The notes under the pieces were generated by a model. That model made no database searches. It was not told the DNA's origin and saw only the letters and a program-made list of their open reading frames with translations. This document shows, piece by piece, positions 6,887-8,792 of a DNA stretch of 8,792 bases (position 1 is its first letter; the number at the start of each line of letters is the position of its first letter). Where the stretch lies: the NCBI GenBank assembly GCA_012728505.1, contig JAAYEY010000097.1, forward strand, positions 1 to 8,792. The letters are read 5' to 3'. The translations under genes and the position numbers were made by a program. The stretch comes from Synergistaceae bacterium (GTDB taxonomy: Bacteria > Synergistota > Synergistia > Synergistales > Synergistaceae).

Positions 6887-7699
6887 TTAATCGCAAGGGA
6901 CCTCCATTTTTTCTCCGATTTCAGAAGACAATCTTACATGTAAAGGATGTGAAAGTACAAAAGCTATCAATTCAAGCTTTTGGAGATCCTCTTCGGAAAA
7001 AACATTTGCGTCACCAGACTCTATCTGTAATATTCCTATTTTTTCACCTTCAGCGGAAAGGGGCACTGACATCAGAGATCTGGCATCCCTGTAAAAGGGA
7101 AGATCTTTTGAGCTCTCAATCCTTCGGACCAAAGATGCTCGTCCAGATGCGAAAACTTTCCATGCAACGCCTCCGTTCCTCGGCACAGAGAAAACAAGCT
7201 CTCCCATCTTATCAGGTAAGTACATAGCGCCTAACTTGTCCGCTACCGTTATGAAAACTCTATCTCCCGGCGTCATTTCTTTAATTTTTTCAGTTGCTGA
7301 TAATATCAATGCTGCAAGGTCTTTTTCTTTCGAAATATCTCCCGAAAATTTCACTAAAATATCCATGATTTTTTTACCTGAATCTCTATAGTAGAGCATA
7401 AACCCTCCCGCAGCGGTAAGGAGAAGGAATGCCGAAGCCGTATCAAACCATGAGAAAACTCCACAGACAGAACCTACAACAGCTGTTGAGGCGCATATAA
7501 GAAGGTTGGTTCTATGTGTCCATCTGCTGCTTTCGGTCAGGCCTAAAAAAACAGCCAGTATTGACGCTATAAAAAGCGGAGTTGAATTGAAAATACAACT
7601 GAGAGTACATCCTGCGGACAAAACCATAAGCCAGAAAATCTGAGGCCAAAACCTGCGCCTCCTGAAAATCTGACCATAGTCTGCTTCACCATTTTTCAC
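6887..7699 (-). CDS. Membrane-anchored GAF-domain protein of unknown role
   Basis: A 270-residue protein that I cannot name. It has a basic N-terminus (FRRRRF, 12-17), then about four membrane helices (roughly 19-38, 40-56, 65-83, 86-104), then a soluble part with a GAF fold (about 120-257): an opening helix (DLAALILSATEKIKEM), DRVFITVAD, GGVAWKVFASGRASLVRR, SLMSVPLSAEGEKIGILQIESG and FSEEDLQKLELIAFVLS. The SVPL and GILQIES segments are typical of GAF domains. GAF domains bind small ligands such as cyclic nucleotides, but no catalytic or output domain (GGDEF, kinase, HD) follows: the protein ends about 12 residues after the last helix. The start is GTG at 7699, with a GGAG 11 bases upstream, inside yfcE (14-base overlap). 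Its position between two phosphoesterases hints at a sensing or scaffolding role, which is inference. Confidence 0.75.
   Translation of the reverse strand: MKNGEADYGQIFRRRRFWPQIFWLMVLSAGCTLSCIFNSTPLFIASILAVFLGLTESSRWTHRTNLLICASTAVVGSVCGVFSWFDTASAFLLLTAAGGFMLYYRDSGKKIMDILVKFSGDISKEKDLAALILSATEKIKEMTPGDRVFITVADKLGAMYLPDKMGELVFSVPRNGGVAWKVFASGRASLVRRIESSKDLPFYRDARSLMSVPLSAEGEKIGILQIESGDANVFSEEDLQKLELIAFVLSHPLHVRLSSEIGEKMEVPCD
6900..6905 (-). promoter_or_regulatory. Distant Shine-Dalgarno before the PHP gene
   Basis: GGAGGT sits in the last codons of the GAF gene, 13 bases before the ATG at 6886. That is longer than the usual 5-10. The ATG immediately follows the GAF stop, so re-initiation by terminating ribosomes probably helps. 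Confidence 0.4.
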
Positions 7700-8246
7700 T
7701 ATGCAGAATTCTCCCTTCGAGTGTCAATATCCTTATTTCTTTTTCATTAACAAGAGCGGCACCGGCCGGGTCCTTGCCTTTAGGTATCGTTGTAGACCCC
7801 GGATTTAAAAAAATAGTCCCTCTCTCTCTTACGACAGAGGCTATATGAGTATGCCCCGATATAGCCAAGTCAACATTCGAATCAAGTGCCATCTGCCTAA
7901 AAAGCGGGAAGTTATCGCCATGCATCATGAGTATCTTTCTTCCATTCCACCATATCGAGACATAAGAAGCAAGTAGGGGATGCAGAACCATTTGATCGAC
8001 CTCTGAATCACAGTTTCCCTTTGCAATCAGTATAGTTCCTTTATAACTATTTATAGCATCGGCAAGATCTGATGGCGTGTACCCTTGCGGAATGGTATTG
8101 CGCGGACCATGATAAAGCACATCTCCTGCGTGAAGAACCGCATCCGTCTTATAAAAGAGGGAAAGAGCCGATTCCCAGGCAGGTAAACTTCCATGGGTAT
8201 CAGACAAAACTCCAAGCGCTCTGCTGTCGATAGTATGGGCAGTCAT
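7686..8246 (-). CDS. yfcE: YfcE-type metallophosphodiesterase
   Basis: A 186-residue calcineurin-like phosphodiesterase of the YfcE/MJ0936 family (E. coli YfcE 184 residues), whose members hydrolyse model phosphodiesters with Mn2+; the natural substrate is not established. The full metal-site series is present: SDTHG (D16, H18), HAGD (D42), KGNCD (N78), MMHGD (H109), SGHTH (H132, H134) and FLNPGS. The segments HGPRN-IP-GY and GNCDSEVDQM-LHP are very close to my recollection of E. coli YfcE, which argues for the true YfcE subgroup. The N-terminus is about eight residues longer than usual before the first strand. AAGGA, 9 bases upstream, supports the ATG at 8246. It is the first gene of its unit, and its last 14 bases overlap the GAF gene. 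Confidence 0.93.
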   Translation of the reverse strand: MTAHTIDSRALGVLSDTHGSLPAWESALSLFYKTDAVLHAGDVLYHGPRNTIPQGYTPSDLADAINSYKGTILIAKGNCDSEVDQMVLHPLLASYVSIWWNGRKILMMHGDNFPLFRQMALDSNVDLAISGHTHIASVVRERGTIFLNPGSTTIPKGKDPAGAALVNEKEIRILTLEGRILHSEKW

Positions 8247-8276
8247 AGCAACACATCCTTTATTAAAAAATGCCGG

Positions 8277-8304
8277 TTGATATTATTCTCAGCTATTATA
8301 TAAT
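8277..8304 (+). promoter_or_regulatory. Near-consensus sigma-70 promoter of the winged-helix gene
   Basis: TTGATA (8277-8282) and a perfect TATAAT (8299-8304) are spaced by 16 bases. Transcription would start near 8311, leaving a leader of about 33 bases with the AGGAG ribosome site. This is the best promoter in the window. Confidence 0.75.
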
Positions 8305-8330
8305 CAGTAGGCTTGGAAAAACACAAAAAC

Positions 8331-8335
8331 AGGAG
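8331..8335 (+). promoter_or_regulatory. Shine-Dalgarno deciding the start at 8344
   Basis: AGGAG with an 8-base spacer to the ATG at 8344. The in-frame GTG at 8335 overlaps this site and cannot be the start. Confidence 0.8.
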
Positions 8336-8343
8336 TGATTCTT

Positions 8344-8709
8344 ATGAATATAGATTCTAAGTCATTAGAACAACAGGACATAAAGATGCTGGTACGTTCG
8401 CTTGAACTTGTTTCTGCCCGTATTTTTGAATCAGTAATATCGCTTAATCAGATGTCAAGTTCAAACACACCAGAGATGCAGGCTCTTTTCAGCCAGTGGG
8501 TGTCATGCTTAGGAGAAGAAGTCCTCAGGTCCATAGAAAAAGATGGAGATCTCGACCCTGAAGAACTCTCAAGCAGGATTGGTGTCAGCAGCTCTACTAT
8601 AATATCTCTGGCTCTGGCTCTGCACAGGCAGGGAAAGATAAAGATAAAAGCAATCAAAGTAGAACCGGGAGACAATGTGAACAGTGAGATATGCGATTGT
8701 TTCAAATAA
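8344..8709 (+). CDS. Hypothetical protein, 121 residues, probable winged-helix DNA-binding end
   Basis: I do not recognise a named family. Residues about 8-65 look all-helical and amphipathic (LVRSLELVSARIFESVISL, then ALFSQWVSCLGEEVLRSIE). Residues about 68-107 read like a winged helix-turn-helix: DLDPEELSSRIGVSS, a recognition-type helix (STIISLALALHRQG), then a basic beta wing (KIKIKAIKVEP). Two cysteines sit in the last few residues (EICDCFK). The helical first half could be a dimerisation or ligand domain. Being small, divergent from yfcE and under a strong promoter with a palindromic -10, it could be a local repressor, but nothing shows its target. The start is ATG 8344 with AGGAG upstream. 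It is the only plus-strand gene here. Confidence 0.75.
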   Translation: MNIDSKSLEQQDIKMLVRSLELVSARIFESVISLNQMSSSNTPEMQALFSQWVSCLGEEVLRSIEKDGDLDPEELSSRIGVSSSTIISLALALHRQGKIKIKAIKVEPGDNVNSEICDCFK

Positions 8710-8792
8710 GAAAAGGTCAAACAATGTTATCCAAGAATATTTATAATTTCCCGGACAATTAGATTTGATGAATTGTTAGAAACGGGCTAGGC
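8710..8792. other. Window-end sequence after the winged-helix gene
   Basis: Only 83 bases remain. An ATG at 8724 opens a 12-codon frame, not a credible gene. A hairpin is possible at 8750-8786: CCCG pairs with CGGG, and ACAATT (8755-8760) pairs with AATTGT (8771-8776) around a 10-base loop, with an unequal internal loop. No U-tract is seen before the window ends, so a terminator cannot be confirmed. Confidence 0.35.

Larger units (their letters stand above)
8247..8343. promoter_or_regulatory. Divergent promoter region between yfcE and the winged-helix gene
   Basis: This 97-base spacer separates two genes transcribed away from each other and must supply both promoters. Its centre is the 10-base palindrome ATTATATAAT (8295-8304), which gives TATAAT on both strands. 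The plus-strand promoter is strong; the minus-strand one (TATAAT at 8295-8300, about 49 bases before the yfcE ATG) lacks a good -35, the best being TTGTGT about 18-20 bases off. Simultaneous use of both would be mutually exclusive. Confidence 0.55.

Noticed and set aside
8448..8720. A 90-codon minus-strand frame opposite the winged-helix gene
   Set aside because: The plus-strand gene has a near-consensus promoter, a good ribosome site and a plausible fold. The antisense frame has none of these and looks like a shadow.
8724..8762. A short frame after the winged-helix gene
   Set aside because: Only 12 codons before a TAG and no proper ribosome site.
1..8792. CRISPR arrays, tRNA or rRNA genes, insertion-sequence genes, phage attachment sites
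   Set aside because: No regularly spaced repeats, tRNA-like cloverleaf, rRNA sequence or transposase/integrase motif was seen by eye on either strand.

Overview
The window looks like ordinary chromosome from a moderately AT-rich, probably anaerobic bacterium. All recognisable genes are housekeeping, envelope or nucleotide-metabolism genes. The GerMN-domain gene followed by rph and rdgB recalls the gerM-rph-ysnA order of Bacillus. A signal-peptide amidase, a TldE homologue and a threonine aldolase in the same run would fit Synergistota or a related deep-branching Firmicutes-like lineage. This placement is an inference from gene order and protein character; no marker gene here proves it. No transposase, phage gene, CRISPR array, rRNA or tRNA was found.

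Nearly everything is on the minus strand, in two transcription units. The upstream one (8246 down to 6059) holds yfcE (metallophosphodiesterase), an unnamed membrane-anchored GAF protein, and a PHP-domain phosphoesterase. Their junctions overlap or abut. After a gap of about 330 bases the second unit (5732 down past position 1) reads ltaE (threonine aldolase), tldE/pmbA, an N-acetylmuramoyl-L-alanine amidase, a GerMN membrane protein, rph (RNase PH) and rdgB, which is cut by the window edge. Its junctions are also tight: a GTGA overlap, an 8-base overlap, gaps of 23 and 14 bases, and an ATGA overlap. It is therefore very likely one operon joining amino-acid metabolism, peptide or protein maturation, cell-wall remodelling, RNA trimming and nucleotide-pool cleaning.

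The only plus-strand gene (8344-8709) encodes a 121-residue protein with a probable winged-helix end. It is divergent from yfcE. The 97-base region between them holds a near-consensus sigma-70 promoter whose -10 lies in a perfect palindrome, so it also gives a TATAAT on the other strand.

The least explained stretch is 5747-6058. It contains a 47-codon minus-strand ORF starting 7 bases after the PHP stop, and three clear hairpins without U-tracts. It may be a small gene or the relic of a lost one. I found no clear new multi-gene system. The best candidates for a second look are the yfcE-GAF-PHP cluster (two phosphoesterases around a membrane GAF sensor) and this small-ORF/hairpin island.
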